Below are positions 44,917 to 57,148 of a stretch of 64,000 nucleotides of DNA, in pieces. Origin of the DNA: Astragalus membranaceus (Eukaryota; Streptophyta; Magnoliopsida; Fabales; Fabaceae). Every line of letters begins with the position of its first letter. The stretch's first letter is position 1. The stretch covers positions 60,532,587-60,596,586 of the forward strand of contig CM076849.1 of the NCBI GenBank assembly GCA_039519185.1. Reading direction: 5' to 3'. The notes below the pieces were generated by a model. It did no database searches, was not told where the DNA came from, and was given only the letters and a program-made list of their open reading frames with translations. The position numbers and the translations under genes were made by a program.

Positions 44917-46960
44917 CACTACAAGAAACACGCGTTTTTCCGGCGGATTTTTTCCGGCGGAAATTTGGCATTTCCGGCGGATTTTCCCTGCCGGTAAATT
45001 TCCGGCGAAAAAATAGACTTTCCGGCGAATTTTTTAAAAAATATATATTTAACTTTTTCTTTTTTAAAAAAAAATCCGCCGGAAAAATGCTTTACCGGCG
45101 AAAAACATCTGCCGAAAATTACTGGCGGAAAAATCCGCCGATAATGCAGATTTCCGACGGATTTTTAAAAAAATTATTTATTTATTTATTTTTAAAATTC
45201 CGCCGGAAATGTATGTTACCGGCGGTTTTTAAATTTTTTTTTAAAATCCGCCGGTAATGCACATTTCCGGCGGATTTTTCAAAAAATTATTTATTTATTT
45301 TTATAAATCCGCCGGAAATGTACATTACCGACGGATTTTTAAATTTTTTTTTTTTTTAAAAAATCCGCCGGTAATGCACATTTCCGGCGGATTTTTCAAA
45401 AAATTATTTATTTATTTATTTTTAAAAATCCGTCGGTAATGTACATTTCCGACGGATTTTTCAAAAAATTATTTATTTATTTATTTTTAAAAATCCGCCG
45501 GAAATGTACGTTACCGGCGGTTTTTTAAAATTTTTTTTAAAATCCGCCGGTAATGCACATTTCCGGCGGATTTTTCAAAAAATTATTTATTTATTTATTT
45601 TTAAAAATCCGCCGGAAATGTACATTACCGACGGATTTTTAAAAATAATTTTTTTTTTAAAAAATCCGCCGGTAATGCACATTTCCGGCGGATTTTTCAA
45701 AAAATTATTTATTTATTTATTTTTAAAAATCCGTCGGTAATGTACATTTCCGACGGATTTTTCAAAAAAATTATTTATTTATTTATTTTTAAAAATCCGC
45801 CGGAAATGTAAATTACCGACGGTTTTTTAAAATTTTTTTAAAATCCGTCGGTAATGCACATTTCCGGCGGATTTTTCAAAAAATTATTTATTTATTTATT
45901 TTTAAAAATCCGCCGGAAAAGTACATTACCGGCGGATTTTTTTTCAAAAAATTATTTATTTATTTATTTTTAAAAATCTGCCGGTAATGTACATTTCCGA
46001 CCGAAAAAACCGCCGGTAAATCCGACGGAGCTGTTCGAAAATGCCTATATATAAAACTTTTTCCTACACTCTTCTCATTCTCTCATTTCACTCTTTATTT
46101 CATTCTCATTCATTTCTACACTTTCCCTTCCTACCTTATCTTTCTTCTTCTTTCTCATACTCTCCAATCTCCATAAATTTTTCTACATATCTATCTTCTA
46201 TATTTCCTCTTTCTTCTTCATTCTCATTCATTCTCACTCCTTCATTTTTATTCTTTCTTACTTCTTCATTCTTATTCTCTCCTATATTATTACTTCTTAT
46301 ACCCTCCTTCATTCTTACTCCTTCTTCCTGGTTCATTTTTATTCTCTCCAATATTATTTCTTCTCATACTCTTTTTCCTTCTTATTCATTTCTACTTCTT
46401 CATTCTCATTCCTTTATTCATTCTCATTCTCTTCTATATCATTTTTCTCATATTCTACCTCATTTTCATTTTTCTTACTTCTTATTAAACTACATACTAA
46501 ATTTTAAAATTCGAAAAGATTTAAAAAAATTTTTTTTTTTTTAAAAAAAATAAAAAATCCGCCGGTAATGTTCCTTTCCGGCGGATTTTTCAAAAAAAAA
46601 TTATTTTTTATTTATTTAAAAAATCCGCCGGAAACGCCCATTACCGGCGGAAAAATCCGTCGGAAATTACTGACGGAAAAATCCGCCGGTAATGCGCGTT
46701 TCCGGCGGATTTTTCAAAAAACAAATTATTTTTTATTTAAACAAATTCCGCCGGAAACGCGCATTACCGGCGGAAAAAATCCGCCGGAAATTACCAGCGG
46801 AAAAATCCGCCGGAAATTATCGGCGGAAATTCCGCCGGAAAATATTACCTACGAGCGTTTTACCGGCGGAAAAAATCCGCCGGAAACGTCACTTTTCCGA
46901 CGGATTTGGTGCATTTCCGGCGGATTTTTTCCGCCAGAAAAACGCGTTTTTCTTGTAGTG
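44917..46960. mobile_element. Second CACTA element, non-autonomous
   Basis: Termini CACTACAAGAAACACGCG and CGCGTTTTTCTTGTAGTG with the 3-bp duplication GAA (44914-44916 and 46961-46963). The flanks inside both ends are dense in CCGCCGG / CCGGCGG words. The centre (46040-46480) is a pyrimidine-rich tract. No transposase remnant is visible. It is related to the 6383-7477 element by termini and by the CCGCCGG subterminal words. Confidence 0.9.
45060..46010. repeat. Subterminal tandem array of palindromic CCGGCGG units
   Basis: Units of about 60 and about 118 bp alternate, each with AATCCGCCGGAAATGTACAT or AATGCACATTTCCGGCGG and an AAAAAATTATTTATTTATT spacer. Each unit holds complementary CCGCCGGAAATG / CATTTCCGGCGG arms and could fold as a hairpin. 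Some copies carry CCGACGG variants. About nine to ten units are seen. Confidence 0.85.
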
Positions 46961-47228
46961 GAATAATGAGGGATCTGATACAATTTAAGTGGGGCTAGCG
47001 ACGGAATTTGCGAGGGACCATTCCGTCGCTAATCCCTTCGGTTTCCATGATGTTTTTATTCAGATTCCCTCCAAACAGTTAGCGACAGACCAGTCCGTCG
47101 CTAATGCCCACCATTCCGTCGCTAATGATCAAAACAAACGAGGACCCTTATTCCTTCGCAAATTCCGTCGCTAATGTCAGTTTTAGCGAGGGAACAGTAT
47201 TCCCTCGCAAATGACCTATTTTTTGTAG
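46961..47228. other. Residual CACTA-like subterminal DNA
   Basis: Contains inverted words TAGCGACGGAATTTGCGAGG, CCGTCGCTAAT and CCCTCGCAAATG, and ends TTTTTTGTAGTTG. This looks like the right end of another CACTA-type element whose left end (44741-44916) is not recognisable. The second CACTA element is nested in it. Confidence 0.45.
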
Positions 47229-49089
47229 TTGTATACATTTGATGTTACTAAATGTGATCAAATATTTGATCTTTTAGTTAATGATGGTCAAATTATAGTG
47301 CCTAAGGGCCTGAAGATACCGCCATTAGAGCAAAAAAAGAAAAGAGGTTATTGCAAGTATCATAACTTTTTAGGCCATAATACATCTCGTTGTGTTCTTT
47401 TCAGGGATTTGGTCCAAAAAGCACTGATGGAAGGAAGACTGAAATTTGGAGACAAGTCTAAGCCTCCAATGAAGATTGACACTGATCATCTTCCAGTAGC
47501 AGATGCTATGTATGCTGAACCAGTCGAAATCAATGTGGTGTAAGCTGCTGAGTTTACTGCTGCAGATGTTGGCAAGAAAGGAACAATTGAACGTTCAATG
47601 GACAACGTCGAAATGGTCAGAGGACCAGTACAACGAGAAAATGCAAGTGGTTTACCCCAAGGCTGAAGAAGAACTGGTCGACTTCCTTAATCGTTGCAAA
47701 ATTAACAACACTGAGGTCATGCTGTGTCCAAGGTGCAGTTCTGTGTTCGACAAGGAGGCTGCAAAGAACCTAGAAGGATTCAAACCTCAATGGAAGAGGA
47801 AAGCCAAGTGGGTCGACAAAAGGCCAAAGTTCAGCTTCAACAAAAGAGGAATACCATATAAGGTAACTTCGACCAAGAATCCTCAGAAGGCGCAAATCAA
47901 GACCTTTGTGCCACCAACTAAGTCACCTGTCGAGAAGTGGGTGTATTCTGGTGGCAAAGACACAGGTCATCATTCAACTACGGTCAAAGGAAGTGCGAGC
48001 ACTGCAAAACAGAGCAAGGCAACTGGGTCGAATAAGTATGCCTACAACAATAACTACAAGGGAAAGAATCCGATGACAAGAACACAATGGCATAGGTATC
48101 AACGCCAAAAGAAAGCTGCTGCTGCTGCTGCAGGAAAGGGTGAGAACTCCAACAAAAGCAAAGGTAAGCAAGTAGCCTCTTTTGTCGAAATTCCCAGGAA
48201 GCCTGCAACGGAGAGAATATTTCCTCCATTGTCGGTTATTAAGGAAGGTCTTGATCCAAAAGAGGGCCTCAACTTTGATGAGGGAATGGGTTTTGGTTTC
48301 ACTGATTCAGAACCTGACTTCGACGTGATATGCAACGTGGTCTCCATTCTCCCAACTGAGTTCGACATGGATTCGGAAGTAAACAAAGTCGAAGAAGACT
48401 TCGATGAAGACATGGCTAAACATAAGCCAATATGCTACTATGTTCTGAACAATGGCTGCATTGAAGAGAAGACTACTATCTTTGAAAGGCCAGATGGGGG
48501 GATGAAATACCACCTTAAACCATTGTTCATTCAAGCTAAGGTCAACAATGTGGGTGTCAACAAGGTGCTAGTCGATGGAGGTGCTGCAGTTAAGTCTGAC
48601 ACAGATTTAAGGCCACACAATGTAGTGCTCACTAACTACGAAGGCAAATCTGGTTATTCACTTGGAGCAATTGAGGTAGAACTTGTTGTTGGCATCGTTA
48701 AGAGGTTAACATTGTTCATGGTTATTCCAACCAAGGCAAATTTCAACTTGTTGCTTGGCAGGGAATGGATACATGGAGTAGGAGCAGTCCCTTCGACCCT
48801 ACACCAAAGAATCTCCATTTGGAGAGAAGATAGACTGGTCGAAAATGTGGAAGGTGATCAAAGCTACTTTTTAGCAGAAGTAGATCACGTCACAAAGAAG
48901 ACTTTCGACAAGAAATTGGCAAACATTGCGCCATGTACACCTTCTGACAGTGCCTATGTACCCCAAGACAATGTTTATGCTTCACTAGACCTTCACCCTA
49001 CTCATGGATTTATTTGGGAAAGGGAGGTAATTGGTGAAGCAAGCTGTCCAAAAGGTTACAACAAACCTATTGGGTGGAATGGACCCTAA
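47229..49089 (+). pseudogene. Ty3/gypsy gag-protease fragment
   Basis: The first frame (to 47543) has a zinc-finger-like CKYHNFLGHNTSRC and VQKALMEGRLKF, typical of plant gypsy gag C-termini. A frameshift near 47540 leads to a 528-codon frame with EELVDFLNRCK, a basic KKAAAAAAGK linker and a retropepsin-like region (VLVDGGAAV, then NFNLLLGREWIHG). The frame ends before any reverse transcriptase. After VDGGAAV the sequence goes directly to KSDTDLRPHN, so a short in-frame deletion in the protease is suspected. The 5' part of gag is cut off at the CACTA-like end. Confidence 0.75.
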
Positions 49090-49364
49090 ATAATTGGTAA
49101 TGTCTCAACCCAGTGCATGGGAAAGGATTACGGCCTATGTGGCCGAGAACAAGCAAAATGCGGCTTTAGAAGCCGAAATGCAACAAAAAATGGCAGGTGA
49201 AACCATTAGACATGACGAGAAAAAAAAACGTCTCTTCAACGCTGAAGAGTGACGTTGATGACGTTAGAGTGCTTGACATAGGGTTGTCGAGAGACAATTC
49301 AAAAACGTCAATTTTCTACCTTCGTTTAAACCTCAGTCGAAAATGACATTTTTGGGGGGCAATT

Positions 49365-49935
49365 TGTTAGCCTGCATTTTCGACAGGCTCAATTAAATGC
49401 AGTCAATGAGGTTTGACTTGTCACTTTAAAATAGAAATGTTGATTTTCGACATTGGGATGGTAATTCAAAGGTGATTTTCGACTTTCGACTACTTCACAA
49501 AGACGGTGAAATTGAGGCCTTGAAGGCAATACTTCGACAGAAAGGGGAATAAAAGTCCATTAACAGATTAGGGGCTAAAGCAGCATTGTCGAAGAACGTA
49601 GCAGTTACGCCGTCGAAGGATACGGCAGTTGTTGTTTTTAAATTCCTTTGTACAGTTAAATATAGCCGTTGTAGGAAGTTACGGTTTCTCCATAGTATAT
49701 ATAGTAGTTTTTCATAGAAAAAAGGGGTCACAAACTCTCATACATATTTCCCACGCTCAGAATTCCAAGTTACAGAGAAACATGAGTTATAGAAACCAGA
49801 TGTATGATATTGTGTACCAATTTCTTTTATTTCAACGCAATCTAGTATATGTTTCCTTAAATATTTCTGCAATCTACTTGTTTTCTGCACTTGATCGAAT
49901 TCAAAAGATACGTAAGGCAATTCGACAGTTTCAAC
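49365..49935 (+). repeat. Probable 3' LTR of the gypsy fragment
   Basis: A TTTTTGGGGGGCAAT polypurine-like tract is followed by TGTTAGCCTGCATTTTCG, a typical LTR start. A GTATATATAG box lies near 49693. The right end is uncertain (TTTCAACA at about 49934 is one candidate), and no duplication could be checked. Confidence 0.5.
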
Positions 49936-50059
49936 AACTTTGAAATTGTCAGTTATTACAAATAACATCAAGAACATTCATAATTTTTTCTGGAAAACTA
50001 TAGCACAAATGTCCTAAGATTTACTAGTTGATCTTGCAAGTACTAAATTCTAAACCAGC

Positions 50060-50980
50060 GGTTGTTTACCAAAATTCACGGTAAACAGTATCCATGGCAC
50101 AGACAGCAGTGACTAATCTCTCACAGACTTAGCTACGAGACAATCACCCATAGGCGTGGCCACCAACAAAAACTCATCTAAAATTGATAGTTCTCTACCA
50201 AGATAAGAAGAAAATGATGGGGATACAAAAGAGTGTGATGCATCTTGATAACATATAGAAAACATACCTGTCACAATAGCATTGGATGTTTGAGCATCCT
50301 GACGAGTAAAAGAAAATATACGAGCTTGTCATCCACCAGCCTGTCCTTGGCCTCTGCCTCCTGATCCTCTACCAGCACGCTGAGAACCACTAGACCCTCG
50401 GACTCCAAGAGAAAATTGTCTCCCTACAGCCATTGGTGTCACTACCCATGGCCACTAGAAGAAGGTTGAGTAGATAATGTGGGATAGTTTCTTGCATAAT
50501 GTCCAATTTGTCCACACTGATAACATCCACCAGATCTTTGCCTACAAGGACCAGTATGCGTCTTCCCGCATGTGATACAAGTAACCGGGTCATTCTAGAA
50601 GGCACATAGTGTTGTGAAGTACCTCGTCCCTGGGTAAAGTTAGCAGTCTGGCTAACCTAGCTATTTTATTTTTTTGAAACTCGCTTGTTGGCCCTGATGG
50701 CCCTGAGCTCCTCCTTGGCCATGGTGTCCACCACGAGATAACTTAAAGTGGGTCTCTTACGTGAATCACGGGATGTCTCACCTCTGTCTCTATTTCGTTG
50801 CTCAATAGTTAAGACCCTATCCAAGGGCTCCTCATAAGTCATGTTACCGTGGCGTGCAATTGCCCTGAACAAATAATTCTTTAAGCCATCAATAAATCTT
50901 TTAACTCTGAGTTGCTCTATAGCTACCAGATGTGGTGCACACTTAAAAACAAATTCAGTTTCTCTGTCAAAAAAAAACAA
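50060..50980 (-). pseudogene. Gypsy gag/protease fragment on the minus strand
   Basis: The 50666-50980 frame contains FIDGLKNYLFRAIARHGN and LTIEQRNRDRGE, a Retrotrans_gag C-terminus. Another frame (50390-50605) has a knuckle CYQCGQIGHYARNY in which the last zinc cysteine has become Tyr. Degraded protease-like sequence (DASHSFVSPSF, VATPMGDCLVA) follows to about 50060. Multiple frameshifts; no LTR identified. Confidence 0.65.
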
Positions 50981-51039
50981 ATTCAGTTTCCATTAAATAA
51001 TAAATATATTATTTGTGTCAAAAATAAATAAATATACTA

Positions 51040-51373
51040 ACGTGTAGCCCAAGCAAGGGATTTGATTTTAAGTAAGGAGATTTAACTTTAAGTAAGGATT
51101 TGATTTGGTGTAGGGCCCAACGCAACATTCTTCTTGTTTGTCGTTTTGGTGATAAATTTTTTTTTTGGTTAATATTGTTTGTTGCAAACATTAGCAAGTA
51201 TATAGCGATATATTGTTACCAAATAAATAACTCAGTCTCCTCACATCATTGCCGTCACTGTTTCGTAGAAAAGAATTGGAGAAGGAATTCGTAGTGGCCT
51301 AGTAGGGGAAGGAAATCGTTTTCCACCATTCCGACGATAGTTGAACTATATCTATTCTAACCTTCGTTCTCAG
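51040..51373 (+). other. Non-coding leader exon of F-box locus A, GC splice donor
   Basis: Segment with GTAGGGCCCAACGCAAC, GGAGAAGGAATTCGTAGTGG and GTTGAACTATATCTATTCTA, ending CTCAG/GCAAGTTT at 51373. AG/GCAAGT is the consensus of GC-AG introns. The matching acceptor TTTCAG at 52668 lies 24 bases before the F-box start. A close copy occurs at 58205-58482, so this is the duplicated 5' exon of a gene pair. The transcript is inferred. Confidence 0.5.
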
Positions 51374-52691
51374 GCAAGTTTCCTTCCATCTAAACCCTAA
51401 GTTGATGTTTCTTATTTGAATTTGTTTTACAAATAAAACTTTTTCTTTATTTGCTAAATATGTTTCTATTGTTCCCACTATTAGTAAGTAAATAGTGTGT
51501 ATGTCTTTGTGCTGATGTTTCTCATGGCCAATATATTTACTTCTTAAACTGTGAAAGTCTTTTGAAATAATCTCTAAAGTTTATCTTCATCTATCAAGTT
51601 TTGTTTTCTATTATAATACTTCACCTATCAATTTAGTCTCTATAATTTGCTTCTTAATTAGAAGCTAAATTTATTGAGGTTAATAAACTTAGGAACTCCT
51701 TATAAATTTTCATAATTTTGAGAGTAAGTAGTAGTTTAGTAGAGAAAGTTATGTTTTAAGGACTAAATTGAGAGTTTATTGATAGATATTAAATCCTCTG
51801 TAGTTAATCGCGGCCATAGCAGTGGCTATAGTGACGGCGCATCATGTCGCAGTGGTCCGGTGCCACGCAACAAGCTGTGATGGCGCGAATTAGGGTTGTG
51901 GTTGTGGCCTGCGCGATTGCAGAGCGAATCATGGACTTGTAGCGGGGTTCTACCCGGAGAAAACGTGAAACAGGATTTTTTGCCTGAAATGTTTATATTA
52001 TGCCCTCGATTCTAAACACAAAATGGATGTAATACCCTTATTTTTTAATAGTTGACAAGTTTTTAAATGCTTTTCAATTTTTTTTTACGGTGGGTTAAAT
52101 TATTTAACCTAGACTCTTCTTCCTCCCCATTTTAACTGAAACGTCAAACACTCTTTCCTCCCCCTTTCTAACTGCTACGTCACACACTCTATTTTTTATT
52201 TTCTCACAGGTTCATCTCCTTGTTTTCTCAAAAACACATTCCCTATTTAATCAGGCGTATAAACGTGTCTCTTTCAGCTAGCAAGTAGCTCTCATCTTTG
52301 TATTTAACAACAGCAACCACCTCTATTTTTATTCCCTGTGATTTTGCAAAAACAATCATCTCTATTTTCTCAACAGCTTCCTATGTTATTAGTATCAATG
52401 AACTTTGATGAATACTTATGAATATGTGTTTAGTTTTCAGTATTTTTTTTTATCCTTTATACGTGTTTGGTATATTGTTTCCCTAGACTTCAACGTAGCA
52501 GTCATACCGCTAAGCTATATGCTATTAACTACATAGGTTAAATCATTGATAAAATATAGTCAAACCATTTTGATCCGCGTGTGAATCTTTTAAAGTACAT
52601 GAATATGATGTTTATTTAACATAGTTTCTGTCACAATCACGTGTTTTTGTTATTCTCTTTGCTTTCAGGCAAGTTTCGTAGTTTCAAAGAA

Positions 52692-54141
52692 ATGAGTGAG
52701 AAGGAGGACAAACTTTCGATTCTACCAAAAAGTATACTTTATGATATTCTGTCGAGGCTACCAGAGAAAGATGTTGTTAGGACAAGTGTTTTGTCCAAGG
52801 CTTGGGCTGACACATGGTCTACATTTCCCATTTTGTCCTTTTGTGATACTAAAATCATGAATGAGTTTCCTCGGCAAGGAGAAGATTTTGTGAATAAGAG
52901 AAAGAACTTCATTGATTATGTGAACAGATCATTGTCAAAGTTCTGCGACCAAGGCTTGGCAATCAAAGAATTTAAGCTCAATTTGAACTATTTGAAACCT
53001 CACTACATGTCACATGATGTTGATCTCTGGTTGAAGCTTGCTAGTGAAAGTGGTGTTGAGGTACTGGAGCTTTATGTGCGTAATAGACTTGACCCATACT
53101 ATGCGCTTCCAACAGGTGTAATTGAAGCCAAATCAATAACTAAGTTGGTGTTGTGGGGGGAAATAAGGGTTGATCATGCATTCATGAATCATTCAAATAA
53201 GTTTTTCTCACTGAGAGTATTGTCCTTGAGTTCTGTCCTTTTGGAAGATGAACAGACTATTGAGCATCTCATTTCTTGCTGTCCTTTGATTGAAGATATA
53301 ACTTTGAAAAGTTGTTTTGTATCGAACTCTAAAATCTCTAGGGGTAGGAGACTGAAATCTTTGAGAATGCATGCATGACTACAAAAGCTCAAGGCATGCA
53401 GTTGATGTTCAAGGGATACAAGATGTGTTTCTTGATGCCCCAAGTCTTGAGAATTTACGTTATTGTGTCAGACTCAGACATGGTTATATTGATGCTCCTG
53501 TTATCTGAGAGGGTTATACTTGTCATGGTTGGGGAGTCCTATTATCACAAGCATGTGGTTTCTTGAACTGTTTCAAAAAATCCCTTACCTTGAAAGTTTG
53601 ATATTGAACAACTGTTTAAATTGCTATAACTTGAAGAAACATATCAAGGTTGATGTTGGTGATCATTTAGAAACTATCATTTCATTTCCAAGAAGTCAAC
53701 AGGAAGTCAATGTTTATATGAACATTTCTTATTTGGATCTTCATAATGTTAAGGAGTTCATCCAGAACTGCATCAAACCTCACAATGTTTTGGCATCACT
53801 ATCACTACACCTATTCATCCATCTACAACAAGTTATGGTAAGTAAGAATTACCTACCTGTTTTTTCATTAATTTGGTGATTTACTTATCAATTTTGTATA
53901 TGAAGCATGTCGGGAACCCAAATGTCGACTTGCATGTTTCTGTGAGATGCTACTAAAACGCAGAAAAGAAGGCACTTGTTTTTGCAGTTCTCGTCTTACT
54001 AAGTGTTGGTGGCATGACTTGAAGGATGTGAAAGTCACGTGCTCTACATATATTCATGAGAATGTTAATTTTAAGACCATGTTAGGATCGTTGCCAACTT
54101 GTCCAAACAAGGAATATATTAGCTTTACGTTAGAATTTTAA
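52692..54141 (+). pseudogene. F-box/LRR/FBD gene A, frameshifted
   Basis: Start ATG at 52692. The F-box lies near residues 8-45 (LPKSILYDILSRLPEKDVVR, then SVLSKAW). LRR-like strands follow (VDLWLKLASESGVEVLEL, FSLRVLSLSSV, ISCCPLIEDITL). At 53370-53377 a CATG tandem duplication throws the frame into TGA after 228 codons. Sequence continues one register over (DVFLDAPSLENLRY) to a TGA at 53506, then in a third register (WFLELFQKIPYLESLIL). An intron (53838-53905) precedes a last exon with CFCSSRLTKCWWHDLKDVKV and ends FTLEF at 54141. F-box proteins are SCF ubiquitin-ligase adaptors. A truncated F-box plus partial LRR product remains possible. Confidence 0.82.
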
Positions 54142-55965
54142 TAATCTTTCATTTCATCAATTGATTGACATGCTTCCTTGAAAGTTTGATATTACTGCCT
54201 AATAAGATGTGCGTATATATAATTTTTTTGGATGTATTTGGGAGTCCAAAATGCTGCTAGTATAGCTTTGACAGCAACTCCATTATCACCTATTGATAGA
54301 CAGTATTGGAGCTGAATGAGAAGGCAACTTGCGTGCCTTTCCCAAACAACAATTAGGACAAAATTAATACCAAGTTTTATTTGAAGAAGGGATATTACAG
54401 TGATTCAATGCTAGAACGTACAACTCAACCTTGAGTGCCACAAATGAAAGGCATTAAGTCTGGTAATGGAAACTGTGAAGTTTATTACAAGTTTTTCTAG
54501 CTACATTATTACCACAATAGTTGATTATAAGTTAATCCAAACTCAGCCTAAGATCAGAACTTGAAACATTATCACCACAATGTTACTCAATCTACAAACT
54601 ACACAGACATCACAAAATTACCATCCATGTTCTCTAAAAAAAAAATACTTAACTAGTTTATCTAATAATTCTAAGTAAATTTCTTCCATATTCTTTCATA
54701 AACTATACTGAAAAGCATATTGAAATAAACTAAAAACATCTTAAAGGCATGTAATAAGCTATTTTCATTAGTGATAATAAGTCAAAATAAGCTTGCTTAT
54801 AAGTCAATCCCTTTTATCTTTCTTGTGCAGATAATATTTAAGGAATATAATTGGTGTGGTGTGCTACTCAAACATAACCATTACAGTATCTATATGTCGT
54901 GGTTCTTATTTCATGTATGTGTCCAAATTTCAAACATAACCAAACAATAGAGAGCCAGCAATGAAGGCGGGCGAGACGACGGCGATACGAGATAGATTTA
55001 TATCGCAATCAATCACATAATCAATACAAGACACATAACATTCAGAATCACAAAATCAAACAACTTAAATCTCAGAATCACACACAAAATCAAAACTGCA
55101 GAAAATCTAAAAGATGGAAAACCTTACCTCAAAATATCTTCATATGCAGAAACACAAAAAGCAAGAGAAATCGCGACTAAGGGAGAAGAACAAAACCCTT
55201 TCCTCAAAAGACCGGAATCCTTTCCTTCCTCCTTCCAAAAACAGAACAACGAAAGCAACCGAGGGAGAAGAACAGAGCTTCAGCAAGATGGAGGAGACGT
55301 TGTCAACGATTGAAAGGGTTTCGCGAGTGAAACGAACTTGCAAAGAGCTTCAACGAGTGAAAGGGTTTGTCGCGAGTTGAAGGGTTTCAGCGATTTCAGC
55401 GAGAATGGGTTTCGTGAGTTGAAGTTTCAGTGATTTCAGCGAAGAGCTTCAGCGATTTCATCGAATAGCTTCAGCGAGTGAAAGGGTTTCGGTGAGAGTT
55501 GAAGTTTTTCTGAAACATTTCGCAAGAGTTGAAGTTTTTTTTCGCGAGAGTTGAGTGAAAGGGTTTCTGAAAATTTTTCTGAAGCGTGAGAGAGTTGAGG
55601 TTTCTGAAAGGGTTTCTGCGTGATGAAATCTGGGTCGTTCCTGTGAAAGTGAGAAGAGAGGGAAACGTGAGTGGTAAATCTGAAGCGTTCAATTTTTGGG
55701 TGAAATCTGAAGCGGACTATGAAAGTGAGAAGAGGGAAACGTGAAAGTGAAAAGAGGGAAAGTTTTTTTTGTTACATGTTTGAAGGTTTTTTTACAAGCA
55801 GTGGGGGTTTTTTCTTGACAATCAGCGGGGGTTTTTAAACCTCCTCAAATTGAAACAAATTTTTTAACTGAGTTTGCGAAAATTTCCTTTTTTACCGTTA
55901 AACTGAGGGGGTTTTTCAACCCTCTGCAAAAAACCTCCACTATTTGATCCGTTTTTTGTAGTGTT
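54142..55965. other. Intergenic with a CACTA-like terminus
   Basis: 54142-54950 holds nothing I recognise. 55380-55640 is built of TTCAGCGATTTCAGCGA-type words. The stretch ends CCGTTTTTTGTAGTG at about 55951-55965, like a CACTA right end, but no left terminus or duplication was found. Confidence 0.4.
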
Positions 55966-56499
55966 TTAACTAATGCTGACTTAGCACAACTAACTTGTGC
56001 ACTTAATCTATAATGCACATGTGCTGTGTGTATTCTAATATAGCGTATGAAGATGCATCTTTCTCATCTGTTGTATAATTTTTTTCTAGATTGATCATAC
56101 AAATAAGTATATACAATACATCCAAAAAATTTAAATTGTCTAATTGAGAGTCCTCTTCCAATTCAAGCTATTTGGCTGTCTTGTTCTAGACATTCTTTGT
56201 AGGAAACCGTGTTCAAAATATAAACTACAGTAGCAACTTCTGTCAATAACTAGATTTTCATCCGTACGATACATGGGTAAATAGAGATTGTGAAAATAAT
56301 TCTGCATTTTTATTTAATTTTATCTACAAAGTAGCAGGATTATAAAGTTAATTGTTAAATAAATATTAATATTCGTGTAATACAAATACAATCCTTCTAA
56401 CTATAATAACACGAACACAATATCCTCTTGTATCACACTTTTTCATGTGAACACAACACCCCTCTCGTCGTACACACACACACACAAATAAATATATAA

Positions 56500-56508
<9 letters not shown>

Positions 56509-56562
<54 letters not shown>
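56509..56562. repeat. (AT)n microsatellite
   Basis: About 25 AT units following short CA and TAAA runs. Confidence 0.9.
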
Positions 56563-56565
<3 letters not shown>

Positions 56566-56637
56566 CTATTAAAGTACTTACACAATTTTTGCAGAAGCAA
56601 CCAAAAGTATTAGGATTTTTTTTATCCCCCTCATATA

Positions 56638-56909
56638 TTTTGTACCCCCATATTTGCATTTAACCCAAAAATACCCCCAAATGTGTTTCGGAAACACCAC
56701 AAAAAAGTTGTTTCCGGAATGATAAAAATGTGTTTCGGAAACACCTTAAAAAAATGTATTTCCAAAATTAAAAAATGTGTTCCGAAAACACTTCAAAAAG
56801 GTATTTCCGGAACACAAAAAAGGTGTTTCCGGAAAAAGAAAAAGAAATTAGGGTTAAAATTGGTAGTTTGGTCATTTTGGAGGGTACAGGGTATATCGGG
56901 GGTACAAAA
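56638..56909. mobile_element. Small MITE with GTGTTTC-GAAACAC palindromes
   Basis: Ends are TTTTGTACCCCCATAT and GTATATCGGGGGTACAAAA, inverted repeats of about 13 bp. The interior (56684-56835) has about six imperfect palindromes of the form GTGTTTCGGAAACAC, spaced 20-30 bp. No coding content is supported. The TSD may be TA, but neighbouring AT-richness makes that undecidable. Confidence 0.6.
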
Positions 56910-57148
56910 AAATAACCAAAGCAACTCATACAAGAAAGGCCAAATGTGTTTAGCAAGAAATTTCACTGCTGAAAAAATTCTTTTTGAACCATTTTTTCGG
57001 TGATCTTATTTAATTTTTGAATCATTTTATCAATAGTCTTGACGCTTTTGCAACCTTAAAAGCAACTCATACAATGTAGTCATGTTCTTAACATGTTCCA
57101 TGTCTGTCTCATGCTCTCTAAGTCTTTCACAAATATGTGCCCAATCAC

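Noticed and set aside
44829..46958. Multiple frames with repeated FRRKF/GGFFKK words
   Set aside because: Translations of the palindromic subterminal array of the second CACTA element.
55114..55380. Lys/Arg-rich frame of 88 residues
   Set aside because: Lies in TTCAGCGATTT-type repeat DNA next to a CACTA-like terminus; no recognisable domain.
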